Source: Heterobasidion occidentale
Taxonomy: Eukaryota; Basidiomycota; Agaricomycetes; Russulales; Bondarzewiaceae
Length of the DNA stretch: 64,000 nt
Reading direction: 5' to 3'
Assembly (NCBI GenBank): GCA_039111635.1
Contig: JBCAQO010000012.1
Coordinates: forward strand, 620,001 to 684,000
The notes beneath the pieces are model-generated. The model was not told the DNA's origin, did no database searches, and saw only the letters and a program-made list of their open reading frames with translations. The position numbers and the translations under genes were made by a program. Positions 12,001-23,965 of this stretch are shown here, piece by piece; the first letter of the stretch is position 1; the number at the start of each line of letters is the position of its first letter.

Positions 12001-12345
12001 CTGTGTCTGTGTCTGTATATCCGCGCAATAAGAAGCGTCCTGGCCGCACGCGTCGTCGCCGTTGCCGTTGCCGTACGTATCGTGGCCGCTGAAATCCCCG
12101 TTCCCGTCGAGAGCGCGCGATGTGATATCGAGACTGCTGGCAGCTTCGCCGTCGGTCTCTGCTGCTGCCCTGACAACCGCCGCGAGCGCAACCGTGAGCA
12201 GCAACAAAAAGCGGAAAAGCGAGAGCGAGCGCGAGGTCGTGCCAACAGATTGAGATTGAGATGGAGCAGATGGAGCAGGAGGACGTCTGGATCTCGATGC
12301 TGCTGCGCGTGCGGTCTCAGCTGGCGCGGCGCGGAAGGTGCGCAT
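9005..12345 (-). CDS. Histidine acid phosphatase (clade 2), one frameshift
   Basis: Secreted or vacuolar phosphomonoesterase of the histidine phosphatase superfamily, about 632 residues. Exons (low to high): 9005-9171, 9289-9497, 9566-9785, 9895-9928, 10009-10080, 10193-10313, 10424-10503, 10614-10766, 10924-10970, 11103-11136, 11218-11404, 11772-12345. A hydrophobic signal/anchor (LFRFLLLLTVALAAVV) sits near residue 50. The catalytic RHGERTP is split by a 367-nt intron (11405-11771), long for this locus. The proton-donor motif is STHDTALAG (exon 9566-9785), and the C-terminus reads RYQNRTLVLPLCADEG. Exon 10193-10313 is one base short, or two long, near 10285-10296 in a CA run, breaking the frame between YNHT and LEPLDKK. 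Both catalytic motifs are intact, so a sequence error is likelier than decay. Confidence 0.85.
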
Positions 12346-12900
12346 CTAACTTATAGGACGGTGTGATGTGGAATCTTCCCGATCTTCAGTCGAGGTATTT
12401 AAATCGTATAGGGCTCCGAGTGCACGCTGTAACGGATGGGCTGGCTGGGCACTGGGCAGAGGGATGACGGAACACGCAAAGACAGCGAAGCAACCTCAGG
12501 AAAGCGCCGTGCAGCCCGCGTGTGTGGGTCCGAATACTACTGGTGCGTGGCCAACGCGAGGATCTCATTTCCACTGCATCTCCCTTCTTGCTCGTCGCGA
12601 GCGCCAGCGTGCTCGCAGTCCAATCACGCGCTTGACAACTCCACCCCGCATCGTCATCCGTCGACGACCGAAGCGACGAAATCAAAACAAGCGGAACACT
12701 TGCATTCCGATCCTAATCCGACCGTCCCGCACAAGCCAGCGTCAAGCCTGGTGGAAGGGTCCATCATGATACAGCTTACAACTACGAATACACATGTGGC
12801 GAAGGAGATTCAGTTTATGGACGGTAATAATGATCTGAACATGCGACATAGGGATGGAAGGGGGGGCAGTACAACGAAAGGAGCATGGGGCCTCGAGGGC
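12346..12900. other. Intergenic, 555 bp
   Basis: Presumed promoter of the acid phosphatase and 3' flank of the dehydrogenase gene. Frames crossing it are short and show no family resemblance. Confidence 0.5.
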
Positions 12901-14615
12901 CTAGGGCTTGATCGCGATTTTGAGCGCCCCGCGGCTGTTCATCTTGTCGAGCGCCTTCTGATAGTCTTCGAGCTTGAACACATCCGTGACCTGCAAAGGC
13001 AGTGAGTCGGCGATGAGCCATCTGGACATGGCAAAAACGACGCACCATGCCCTTGACCCGAATCTTGCCGCTGTCGAGGTAGGCCACCGCGCGGGGGAAG
13101 CAGTATGTCTGCGAGAACGACCCGATGATCTAGACGAACAAGAGCGGATCTGGCTCAGTTGACTGGTCGCAAAACACGTTGACCGGACACACCCTGATTT
13201 CGTCCCCGAAGATCTTGGATGGTGGCCAGTGCACGAGTGCCGCGTTCTCATACACACCGTAGATCATGAGCGTACCCCCGCGACGGACGTAGTTGATCGA
13301 ATCGTTCGCGAGCTCTCGACGCCCGTCGCCTCAACCTATACGATTGTTTTGAACATCATCATCGCCGCTGCACAAGGTGGCGTCCACGCACCACAACATC
13401 GAACCCATACGGGTTGTCCTTCTTCAGCTGCTCCCACTGCGGTCCTGGGTTCTGTCGGTCGAGCTCGATGTACTCGTCTGCGCAATCGAGCTGCTTCGCG
13501 ATGTCCATCTTGATGCCCTTGTTTGCCGCCAGCGTCACCTTGTGTGCGCCATTCAGCTTGAGCAGCTGTGCAAGGATCAACCCCGTCGGTCCCGCGCCAA
13601 GCAGCAGCACCTCGATCCCGACCGGCGGGTTCAACTTGTCCAACCCGTGAATTGCGCAAGCTGCCGGCTCAAGGAGCGTCGCTTCCTCGTCGGTCAGGTT
13701 ATGAATTTTGTAGAGCTTGTTCTGTGGACTGTCCGTGCAAAAACATCGTGAACAAAGGGTCAACGAGAAAGGAGTGAAATATCTCACTAGACGATATAGT
13801 CGGCGAAACCACCTTCGGAACTGACGCCTCGCGCGCGGAAGTTCTCGCACATGAGCGATTGGCCGCGTCGGCAGTAGAAGCAGTCGTCGCACTATTGGCA
13901 AGTTTAGGCGCGTCAGAACCTCGGACATACGGGTGCGGATTCAACTGACAGTAATGCCCACATCGGCGACGCAGCGGTCACCGACGGAGAAACCTTTGAC
14001 GTCCTTGCCCATTTCGACGATGGAGCCAATGGCCTCGTGGCCAGGGATAAGCTGCAACGGAATGGTAGCACTGATCAGGGCCAAAAGTCCCCTTGTCTCC
14101 CATTGACAGAGAGATATGCTTACGGGGAAAGTAGAGATGAACTCTCCTTCATGAATGTGGCCGTCTGTTCCGCACACACCTGTCCGACCAAGGGAAAGCA
14201 CACAGTACGATACCGATCTCAGCTATCGCTTCGCCTGGTGGCATTATCAATATGAGAACGGTGCACTGACCACAGCAGGATACTGATAAGAACAAACGCG
14301 AATCAGTATCGAAGTCCCTCAACACGATGCGTGCTTCGCAGGCCCCAACGCATGACGTTGTGCCGCTCAGCCGAACAGGCAACGCCTGCCACCTCGGACG
14401 AGAATTCAGAAACGCACCTTTGAGCAAAACCTCGTTATCGTTCGGCCTAGGTACAGGGACCTGCTTGATGACAAAATCCTTTGGCTATATGCGCGTTCGA
14501 GCACAACACGACGCGTCCCATCGCCCGTCAGCGCGATGCCACCCATCGTCCAGACAAAGCGACCGCTACTCACCGCGTTGTACCAGAGCGCTTTCATGGT
14601 AGTGTCTTGGACCAT
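12901..14615 (-). CDS. D-arabinitol/sorbitol-type zinc dehydrogenase, one frameshift
   Basis: Medium-chain zinc dehydrogenase closest to fungal D-arabinitol dehydrogenases, oxidising polyols with NAD(P)+; about 345 residues. Exons: 12901-12990, 13046-13129, 13193-13335, 13392-13728, 13788-13891, 13950-14051, 14124-14179, 14271-14282, 14418-14484, 14574-14615. Catalytic-zinc motifs are [14 protein letters not shown] and PGHEAIG; structural-zinc cysteines lie in [15 protein letters not shown]; the cofactor fold has [15 protein letters not shown]. The C-terminal part reads [13 protein letters not shown], then [12 protein letters not shown]. Exon 3 is a 12-nt micro-exon. Exon 13193-13335 is 143 nt where 144 are required: a base is missing near 13311 between VEATGVES and [11 protein letters not shown]. 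Start chosen at 14615; the in-frame ATG at 14597 (MKALWY) is equally plausible. The exact polyol cannot be read from sequence. Confidence 0.88.
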
Positions 14616-15358
14616 TGTGGATGGCTATAGTTGTATAAAGTGGCAAGTCGGTGGAAGAGGATGGGCGAGAGGAGACGGTGGGAGGACGGGGACGCGGTGC
14701 GTTTGCGTTATCTTTATATGCTCGGCGGGCGGACCCATGATGTCATTGTGCATAGGCACGATCGCCGGTGTCACGCGGGCCACAAACACCAGTCAAATAC
14801 CTCAGAAACTCGTCCACAACGACCAATAAGGAAACACACCTCCCCCATTTTCCCCAAATTCGGATGCTTCTTTTTCGTTTGCGCCGTCGAATATAAGTGT
14901 TCGGTTAACCGCGCACCCTTTTCTCACAGATACGGTCGTGCGGTCGGCGAAGAGCTCAGCAATGTCAGTACTGCACCTGCAGGTGAAACGCACAGTCCTC
15001 GTCCTCGGCCCACGAACCGCAATGCGATGGATGATGCCAAGGGCACAAAGGGTTAGCAGTGCTATAGATATCCATCACGGGGACAGAACTACATTCAAGA
15101 CGTCCCCCATTTTCGCCGTTCAATGGCGCCGATACCGCATGATAGTTTTATTCCCTGTCTGCACAGGGGTCCACGTCAGCAAGTATTTGACGAGGCCCAC
15201 AAAGGCACACCAATTTTCCAGGTGGCTGCAATCCCACGATTCGAGAGCGGTGAACAAATAGCATTCAGCGCCACACCACGCAGACGCACGAGATATATAT
15301 ACCCCCACACCGCGCCTCGCCATCTTGCCGCTCTCGGAACCCCATCCCACACCGGCTC
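14616..15358. other. Intergenic, 743 bp
   Basis: Upstream region of the dehydrogenase and 3' flank of tRNase Z. A/T-rich motifs occur on the minus strand but none can be assigned. No gene recognised. Confidence 0.5.
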
Positions 15359-18300
15359 TTATTCCAACTCGACCTGCTCCGCGCTGGCCATCAGAGCCTG
15401 TTGCTCTTCTTCCTCGTCCCCCTCCTCGAACGTATCATGGAAGCTCTGCTCGATGGCGCGCAGATACGCGCGCAGCTTCCACATGTCCCCAACGCGCACC
15501 CGCGCGTGGTCCAGCGCGAGCGCCACGACTGGGCCCTCGCCGCTGCTCGATTTCCGCCCGCGCGCGGGGGAGCCCGGCCGCGAGAGGTACGCGGGCATGT
15601 GCGGATAGCGCGTCGAGAAGTGCGTGAGAAGCACGTTCTTCGCGTTCATCCTGCGCCCGCGCCGCCGTTCAAATGATGAGCAAAACGGAAAGAGGACAGG
15701 AGGGTTGAGAACACGCACTGCCTGCCGACGCCGACGGCCTGACTGACGGTGCTGTGTGCCTTGTGATGCGCCATGGCTTCTTGATCGTCACCCATAGTGG
15801 CCTCGTGGATGAGCAGCGTTGCGCCATCCCCTGCTTCAACGAGACTCGAGCACGGCATCGTGTCTCCCGAATATCTACACCGTGGCCATAATCAATCAGA
15901 GGAAACAGAGAGCGAGAGCGAAAGAAGCCAGCGCACACTACTCGCCATCCCTCTCGGGATGTCATGATGGCTCCGTACGCTCTCGTTCGATGCTTGACGT
16001 CCACAGTCTCTAGGCTATGCAGGCCTAGCGCGTCGCAACACATCTCAGCTGCAAGCCGGGAGCTAGACACCGCGGAGATATGCATCAGTACAAAACCAAT
16101 CAAAATATGAATTTGCGTACTGCAAAGGATCTTGCCAACCGTCCTTGGGCCCAGGGAAGGGACTGGGGCGCCCGCGGTAATTGATGACGTCGCTCATCAC
16201 CGTGACCACGCCGTTAGTCGTCGCAGGCGAGTCCGCCAACCCAAGATCCTCCAGGTCGGCCTGCTCACGGAGGTATAAATGCACTGCGCGCACGCTGACC
16301 AAGTACAACGGATCCTCCGGCGGCGGGTCGAGCTGCGTCATCGATCAGCCAGATGCTCAACCTTTCGATGGGCCAGCGGTCATACGAGCGCACCTTCTTC
16401 CGCATCGCGAGTATCTTTGCGAGCCCCACATGATGGTCTGCATGGGCGTGGCTGATGAAGATGCACTTGAGCTCTCTCAGCACCTGCCACGCATTCTCCG
16501 GCTGTGTCGCGTCCGACCCAAAAGTGCGCATGAGCTGGCCAAACGTGCCCTCGCCCGCATCGAATAAGACATACCCGCGCTCGGGAACTTTGAGCAGAAT
16601 GCCAGACACTGTAGCATCGCATGCATCAAATCCGAGCATTGACGGAGACGAGCAAAATCCAAAGCTTACCGTTACGGTACCGTGTCGTGACAGTGCTGCT
16701 GGTCCCAGCGGGATGACTACTAAATCGTCGCCAGGGCTGGGCGCTTCGGAATTGCGTATAGCCAACCCGGCTTGTACGGCACTCTTTGCGCGCGTGAACT
16801 TATCGCGCGTCGAAGCGGGAAGGGAGATGGGACGCGGGGTGGCCACGGCAGGATGGAAGCTGTCCCGCTCGACGAAGAAACTTTCCAAGACTGGCTTTGA
16901 GGGCGGACGCATGTCGACGAAGGTGTGGATCTGCATTACCGCAGCATTGGCTGGAAGTGATGGAACCGCTGCGATTGAGCAGGTGTGAGCAAGACAAAGA
17001 GAATCAAAAGCATAGAATAGACATACAGACAAGTCTTTCTTGTACTTCAGGTCATATTTATGAGAGGAAACATGTCAGGGTCTAAGCAGTTGAGACGCAA
17101 TTGATTGAATGCACAACTCGTGAAAGTCACAGGATCGTTGTTGTGCTCCCGGATGATATGAGGTGCTACGGTATTATCGTTGAGAAAGGCATGATTACTT
17201 AGTGACTCAGAACTCACATGCGTGTGGTCAGGAAAGCCGTTCATGAATTCAATTATCGCGGGTCCTCCAGCACCCCTTCCCCGAGGAGATGATAGATGAT
17301 GTGAACATTGTACTTTTTGAGATCTTCTGCATCTTTTGATCGTAACGTAGAGTAGAAAGGCGAGTCGAATGACGATGTCAAATCAGGAATATGCGCCTGC
17401 GACGGAACATCTAGTATCATCACCACCTACAGCCAAGGATTCAGTCAAGACCTTCTATGCGTAGCATTGAACTCACTCACCACAGGGCTCTCGCTCTCCC
17501 CGACGCAATCTTCCGGCCTGACCGTCCTCTCCACCTGCCCGCCCTTCCCATCATCAACTGTATACGTTACTGTTTCCCCACGTGCGACCCGTCCACGCAG
17601 ACGGCCCTGTAGCCCGAGTTCCTGGGCGCGCTTCGCATCGAAGCGCCCACGCACGCGCGGGCCCACAACAACATATGCGAGCGAAGATCCCGGCGCGGAA
17701 TCTGTGTATTTCGGCAGTTGATAATACGACCCAGCAGGGTTAAAGACGCCCTTCCCACGTCGAGCAGTTGAAGACGCCTTGGTTGTATCCTCTGTCTTGA
17801 CTTCTTCGGCCCAGTGCGGCTTTTGTGGAAGAGAGCTCGAGGCTGAGTCTGACACAGGGGATTGAGGTCCACGAACTTTTTTGGAGTCCTGGCGTTCAGG
17901 TGTCTTTGGGGTGGAGGCTCTGTCCAAGTGAACATGTGATCAAGCACGAGACGCCGCCATTCCTGCGCTTCTGCACCGACGAGGGACGACGGGGAGAAAT
18001 TAGCATCGTCACGGAGGCGTTCAAGCACCGTCTTGCTGTCCTGGTTAGGCCGAGAAGTAGGAGAACGTTTTGAGGGCGCATCAGGATGGAGTACGTTTCC
18101 GCTTCAATGACGAGCTCGCTTCGGAAACAGCGGTGTCTGCAGCTACAGAGGTGAAGTCCGAATTGGAATTAGTGCCGGGAATTAGAGGGATCGAGTAGAC
18201 AGTGATATTTTCGTCGCAGAATGCTGGTGTTGGATTAGGTTGGGTATTCCCTGGTGTAGGCTGAATCTCTGAGACATTTACGCAGAGGCTGTTCCTGTTA

Positions 18301-18881
18301 CGTTCGGGAGACTCAGATTCGGCGATGATGTATATTCAGAAAAAATCAATCAGCGAACCTAAAGGTGTACAAGCGCATAGAGGCGAGCAGGTGTAGGATG
18401 CCACTTGGACCGACAACATCTAATTTGCGGGCTGTTGCATCGGCGACGGACATTATAAAACCTATATGTGGATGTCAGAATTTTTCAACCCTCTGACTCG
18501 ATCCACAACAAACGATGACAGGCATGGTTTTCTCAAGAGATCTCAGGAAATTAATTCAAATATGAGAATCAGCGCCTTGCACTGACTGCAGACAGGCATA
18601 AATCTAACAACACTCTAGCGACACATGCTCAGCTTCCTTCCTGCAGCAGCCGCATCCACAAAGCTCAAAGAACACTTACCTGGAAGACCACTCGTCCTCT
18701 GAGTCCCAACCTGCGTCAAGAACAAACCCCTGACTTTCTTCCACCCTCTCCTACTCTGCACCAGGGAACGTGAGGCATTCTCTCCCATGTTGAAACTGTA
18801 CTTGGCCGTCTCGAACGTGATGAAGATGGTGGGCTCGGTGTCAGAAGACTGAGCCGCGACGACCGAGGTGGACCAGTTCAT
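15359..18881 (-). CDS. TRZ1: Long-form tRNase Z (ELAC2/Trz1), several frameshifts
   Basis: 3'-tRNA processing endonuclease acting in nucleus and mitochondria; about 920 residues. Exons: 15359-15650, 15719-15874, 15937-16062, 16121-16332, 16394-16608, 16670-16968, 17027-17165, 17218-17426, 17481-18294, 18359-18461, 18680-18881. The degenerate N-terminal metallo-lactamase half is seen in [36 protein letters not shown] and [15 protein letters not shown] [11 protein letters not shown]. The catalytic half has [12 protein letters not shown], the HxHxDH motif in [17 protein letters not shown]-like [24 protein letters not shown] and [10 protein letters not shown]. The frame breaks near 18084, 17920, 17257, 17146, 17050 and 16703, and the 17027/16968 splice is one base off; nearly all are one base short. 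The enzyme is essential in other fungi, so these are probably consensus errors. A mitochondrial leader upstream of 18881 is possible. Confidence 0.87.
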
Positions 18882-20934
18882 TTTCGTGGTGGAGGGGCCG
18901 ATGAAGGACGACTGGAGGCGTCTTTGGAGGATGGCGGTATATGTACAACGCCTAGGAAAGCATAGCAAACGCAAGTTGGCCAGGTTAGATATTTTGGCAG
19001 ATGATCGACGTCAGCGTCGAGAGCAGCATGCATGACTCAGCACTCTGTTCTTCATCTCGACTTGGAAGGTACTCTCCGCGAAACTCAAGGTCTATGATGT
19101 CTTCGATGGACACGGAACACTTTTAGTGAGCTACGTAGCGATGAACCATAGCCTGCTGTACACGACAAAATCAAAACTCGATTCTCGTCAATTGCTGCTA
19201 ACACCAGCTTGCGGCCACCCAACGAGATGGCAGGCCCTACAAAAGATGAAATTGACTGTGCCTTCGCGAATGGACCCAAGCTTAAAGAAAAATCGGTATA
19301 CAATGTTGCGGTGCTCACTGCTGAGATAGACCCCTACCCGACTAGTTCTTAGCGATGACACAGTAAACGTATTTGAGCATGCTTGCGAAGCGGTACTGTG
19401 TCATGGACAGTGAACATACTGCAACCGATCACCATACGCACACAGTCGATAGACAGACGGCCGCGATGAAGTTAGTCAACTTCACCTTTGCTTCTATCAG
19501 ATCCTCCCTGATTTTGATCACGATCCTTCAGGGCACCTCTTCGTGTCCTCGTGTTCCATAACATCATTGTTGAGCTGTTTCACTGTTGTTTCACAGGCGT
19601 GAGGCCATGACCTCTGCTTGTGTCTGAGATCTGAGGCCTGGAACGATCGCGCCGGCGGCAGCTGTGACGTTCAGACGCGCGCACAGCTACGAAGAGGTCA
19701 GTGCCTTGTGAACAAGGAGCTCGAGATTGATCGGTGATGAACAAGTGCGTGAAGGAGGGAGAGGCTGGGCATAGTTCTCGCCGGTTCCAAGATTCTTTGC
19801 CGGCGAAGAGTCGGACCGTCTACAAAAAATACAAAGATGACCAGATTCTGTCTCGAGACGACGTTCCATATCTAGTGTCTTTTACACAGGGGGCAGTGTG
19901 ATACAGTGTGATCCGGGTACCATCGAGCCTTCTTCGTATCTTTCTTTTGATTGAGAGTCTGAACACCACGGCGGCCCAATCACGCGAAATGAATGAACCT
20001 CATGTCTGTTTAGAAGTACTGTGCGGTACAGATTGGGGCGCCCGTCTTGTGTCCGCCGAAATACTATGAGTCCCGATCAAATGAAGACCGAACGTTTGCC
20101 GGCAGGCGCGAATATTTGTGCCTGGAGCTCCTATTCCTCAGGGGATTGTCGAATTACGCGTTCATGTTGCTTTAAGTCTGGGAGAGCCTAGGAAGGGCGT
20201 AGGTTCAACGTGTTGTGTACCTTGCTCTATCCTTGGGAGTGATGTGCCGGTTGATCATCGCGTTCCATCGCCCGTGCAGCAGCATCAGTCTGTTTTTCGA
20301 TGCCTTTCTATGCCTTCTTGTATAAGCTCTGAGAAAATGGAAGATGTTGAGCGGCCGCAGGCGTGAACACGCACCTCCCAAGTGACTACGGCATTCGCGA
20401 AGATCTTGCAAAAGATCTTCCATAGAGTGGAACCGCTCTCGCTCTGGTGATCTAACCACGACTGACCGTGGAATGCGCCATCACGAGTGGCCAGACTGAT
20501 CCCCTATCTCGACTATGGGAGCTAGCACGGATGGGCATCGCTGCCAGAAGAGCTGGCACTTTTCGGGATCCGAATGACACATTATCGGACACATTAGCAG
20601 GGTGATACGGAATCGTATGCGAACGACAGGCGACCCAGTGCACGACATGGGGATTGTCAGACTAATGCGTCGAGATGGTTTGATGTCAGAGGGGCTCGGA
20701 GCCGGAAGAGGCAGCACGGAGGCAATTTCCAATATTCGACACGTGTTTCCGAACGACTTCCCTGTTTGCTCTCGTCGGGCGGACTTGAGGTGCTTATTGT
20801 TGGAAATACCCTGCCTGTTATCATACCTCAATCCCGCCCAACAAGACACCATCAATGAATCTGAGAACCGCTTAGGCTCCCGACATCATATATATCTGAT
20901 GACATTGTAGTCTCTCGCCTGACATTGTCTCGCC
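18882..20934. other. Intergenic, about 2.05 kb
   Basis: No reading frame here extends through plausible splice sites or resembles a family I know. A short frame near 19460-19560 begins with a basic/hydrophobic stretch but ends after 30 residues. No terminal repeats or transposase-like sequence seen. Confidence 0.5.
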
Positions 20935-22033
20935 ATGTCCGGCAAGAGCTCTCATTCAAAAGTCCTGCATTCTTCAGACGGCTGTGAAATCTTTGCCGAG
21001 GCTACAGGAGATCCGAAATCTCTCCACGTTGTGCTCATACATGGCATCACTCTCAGCGGTGCGGTCTTTGACGACTTTTGTAGTCGACCGGAACTTCTGA
21101 AAGAGCTGTATATCGTAAGTCCATCCAAACCACTGTACTTGATCAAGCAAACAACTGAGCAACGCGCATAGGTTCGATATGACTTGCGCGGTCACGGTCG
21201 CAGTGGCGGACCGGAAGCTCTAGAAGCCCACCAGTCCAAATTATATGCGGACGATTTCATGGCAGTTGTACGTGGATTTGGATTGATCAAGCCTGTGTTG
21301 GTAGGATGGTGAGCAGATTCTACAGTAAGGCGTCGCGCACAGCTAGCAACGGACGCTCACTGAATTGTCCGGTCCAGGAGCGTAGGAGGTACGATCATTG
21401 CTCCCTTACAATTCATCATTTACCCATGACCTGTGGGAAAAAGGAACAATCGCTGTCGACCTCTGTGCGAACGTGGACCCTCTCCCCATCTCCGGCATCT
21501 TCTACCTCTCGTCGGTTCTGAGCATTCCAGCGGTCTTCAGCGGTGCCGGAACGCCATTTCTCATGTCCCAGCTCGGAGCCTGCAGTGACCCTGCCACGAC
21601 CACTGCTGGCCTCCTTGGTCTTGTAGCAGGATGTTTCGATGCTCCACGTACGCGCCCTCCGTCCTATCACCTGCGCTGCTTGGTAGCAGGTATGCAGGTG
21701 ATGCAATCAGCTGCAGTCAGAGCGTCGATCTTGCAGAGGACACAGGACACTGAGAAGTTCTGGAAGAAGCTCGAGAAGGGTCTGCCGGTCTATGTGTATC
21801 ATGGATCTCATGACGCGCTGACAGACGCAAGTGCTCTCGTGCGGGACGTCAAGAGCAGAGCAAGCAACGTCGGAGTGAAGATTGTGGAGGGGGCAGGTCA
21901 TGTATTGTTTTACGAGGATCCGCAGGAGACGGCACGGGTCATATTGGACTTTGTCAAGTCGGTGCAGCGTCAGGTGAGCTTTGATCCGCCCTTTGAACCC
22001 TCACCTTGGCCCCAGAACAATCGGATTTTCTGA
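20935..22033 (+). CDS. Alpha/beta-hydrolase, paralogue 1
   Basis: Predicted 305-residue alpha/beta-hydrolase of unknown substrate. Exons: 20935-21114, 21172-21308, 21378-21388, 21444-22033; all phases fit. An oxyanion-loop motif HGITLSG follows strand 3, then YDLRGHGRSG. The nucleophile elbow GWSVGG is assembled across three exons, the middle one only 11 nt long. The acid and histidine are probably in YHGSHDAL and GAGHVLF. The last 14 residues could change if a 45-nt intron (GTGAGC donor near 21974) is removed; the stop is the same. A convergent paralogue lies at 22883-23965. The nearest families are fungal epoxide-hydrolase or haloperoxidase-like hydrolases; no substrate is claimed. Confidence 0.88.
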
Positions 22034-22882
22034 TCCCTTTTGACATGACAGACTCATGAACTTGTGAAGTAGGAGATCTCTCATCAATGTGTTGTATTCT
22101 ACGCTTTGCTTTGCTGTCTTTGTGCGTGTCCAAATTACCGACAATACATTTGTGCTTCTCGAGTTGATCCTCCTAGGGACGTAACATGAGAGGCGGATCG
22201 CGATATGAAGAGCATGCCACACCTATGCTATATCGCGTATTCCCGCTGTCTTGTGCGCGTTCAGATTGCCTTTCAGAGGGTTACCCACAGCCAATCTCCA
22301 TTGATAGAACACACAATAACGTCAGACTGGCTGCATCGTACCCCGAGATACACCGTGCAGAGTGAGTGATATAAATTTCATGATGGGATGTACAGTTTCA
22401 TTCTTCTGTTGTCGCATGATATGACTACGCGCCATCGATGTTAGATGGTTTATAGAACAGGCGCCACATCGTCATAAATTTCATGAATGATGTCACCGAG
22501 CTTTCCGCATTTTTGTTTCGATATTTTGGAGCATCGTATGATAGATTTCGAAAACCATGATCATAGCCTTGGGCGTGTCAGCCCATCACGCAAAAAGACC
22601 AAAACATTGGTCAAAGACCGCGACGCGTGATCACGCGACCGGAGCCGTCAGTCACATGCCCTCGATGCGAGAACGTGCGGACCGACTATTGCGGCTGCAT
22701 TTAGCTCACATTCAAGATTCATTATATGTTTGACCTATCAACAAAGCTTCAGCGGACAGGAGAGACATGCATAGAGATAACATCATCAAAAACCCATCCT
22801 ATTGTACATTCCACTTGCAATATGACATGGCATTAAACAGAGTTTGCATCCTGAAAGTCATTCTTCGCTCATGAGCGCGGTT
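22034..22882. other. Intergenic between convergent hydrolase genes, 849 bp
   Basis: 3' flanks of the two tail-to-tail paralogues. No gene seen. Confidence 0.55.
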
Positions 22883-23965
22883 TCATTCGTAACGAAAGCT
22901 TGCTTTGCTCACCCTTTTCCACACTTTCTTCGCAAACTGAACGATGACCTCAGCCGTCTCATCCGGCATCTCCCAAAACAATGCATGGCCCGCACCGTCC
23001 ACGATCTTGATGTCCAAATTCTTCGCATGCTTCCTAAGCTCTCTTTCCAGGAAGTTCCCATCGACGAGCATGTCGTCAGTTCCGTGCATTGCGCACACAG
23101 GCAGTCCTTCTTCCATCTTCTCCCATAAGGTATGCGTCTCCTGGGTCCGCCGCGATGCCGCGTCCCGGATCGCTTTACTTTGCAGGGTCTGCATACCGGC
23201 AAAAAGACAGTGCGTCTGAAATGTAGGTGGAGGCGCATGTGGCGAGGCGAAGCACCCGTCGACAAGGCGCAAGAGGGCAGATGAAGTGGTGGAGTGATCG
23301 TCGCAAGAGGCGATAAGAGAAAGGAGGTATTGCGTCGCACTGCCTGACATAAGACTGGATGTGTGGGGGACTGAGGCCAGGTAGAGAACCCCAGAGATCG
23401 GAAGGGGATCCACATTAGCACAGAGGTCCGCAACTATCGCCCCTGAATCAAACGTTAACCCTGGTTGTCAAGTATAACTTGAGCAGGTCTGGCATTACCT
23501 CCGATACTCCTGAGAGGAAAAAGTACGTCAGGGACTGAATGCACAAAACCCTCAGGTGTCACTGCGAACTCACCAACCTACGAAGATAGGATCTTCCAAA
23601 TTGAACGCTCGAACGACTGTCATGAAGTCGTCTGCATACAGCCGTGATAAATGCCCATCTTGAGTATCTGGCTTTGCACTACGTCCGTGACCACGCATAT
23701 CATATCTCACCTTAGATTCCATAGCATCAATTCTCAGCGTATAGTTATTATGGACCGGAATGACTCACAATATATAACTCTTCGAGAAGGAGTGGTAATC
23801 GACAAAATTCATCAAAAACGGCGGCGCTCAAGGTGAAACCATGCATTAGGATGACATGTGGACGTTTGGATTGCCTGAGGCTTCTGCATAAATCTTGCAC
23901 CCGTCTGAAGATTGTAACATCTTAGACTTTAACACGGCAGAGGTTATGGAAGGTTCGCCAGGCAT
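22883..23965 (-). CDS. Alpha/beta-hydrolase, paralogue 2, one frameshift
   Basis: Paralogue of the hydrolase at 20935-22033, about 301 residues. Exons: 22883-23442, 23499-23509, 23574-23710, 23769-23965. It shares the motifs HGFTLS, YDMRGHGRS, the elbow GWSIGG, DLCANVDPLPISG and GAGHALFWE, and has the same intron positions, including the 11-nt exon. Exon 1 is 197 nt where 198 are needed. The frame breaks near 23864 in a run of A on the coding strand, between ASGNP and HVILMHG. Everything downstream is open, so a missing base in the assembly is the simplest reading. Start chosen at MPGEPSITS; an upstream in-frame Met exists but its extension shows no family resemblance. Confidence 0.83.

Noticed and set aside
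15359..18881. Calling tRNase Z and other frame-broken genes pseudogenes
   Set aside because: The breaks are nearly all single missing bases, often in homopolymers, across many unrelated and probably essential genes, which fits consensus error better than decay.
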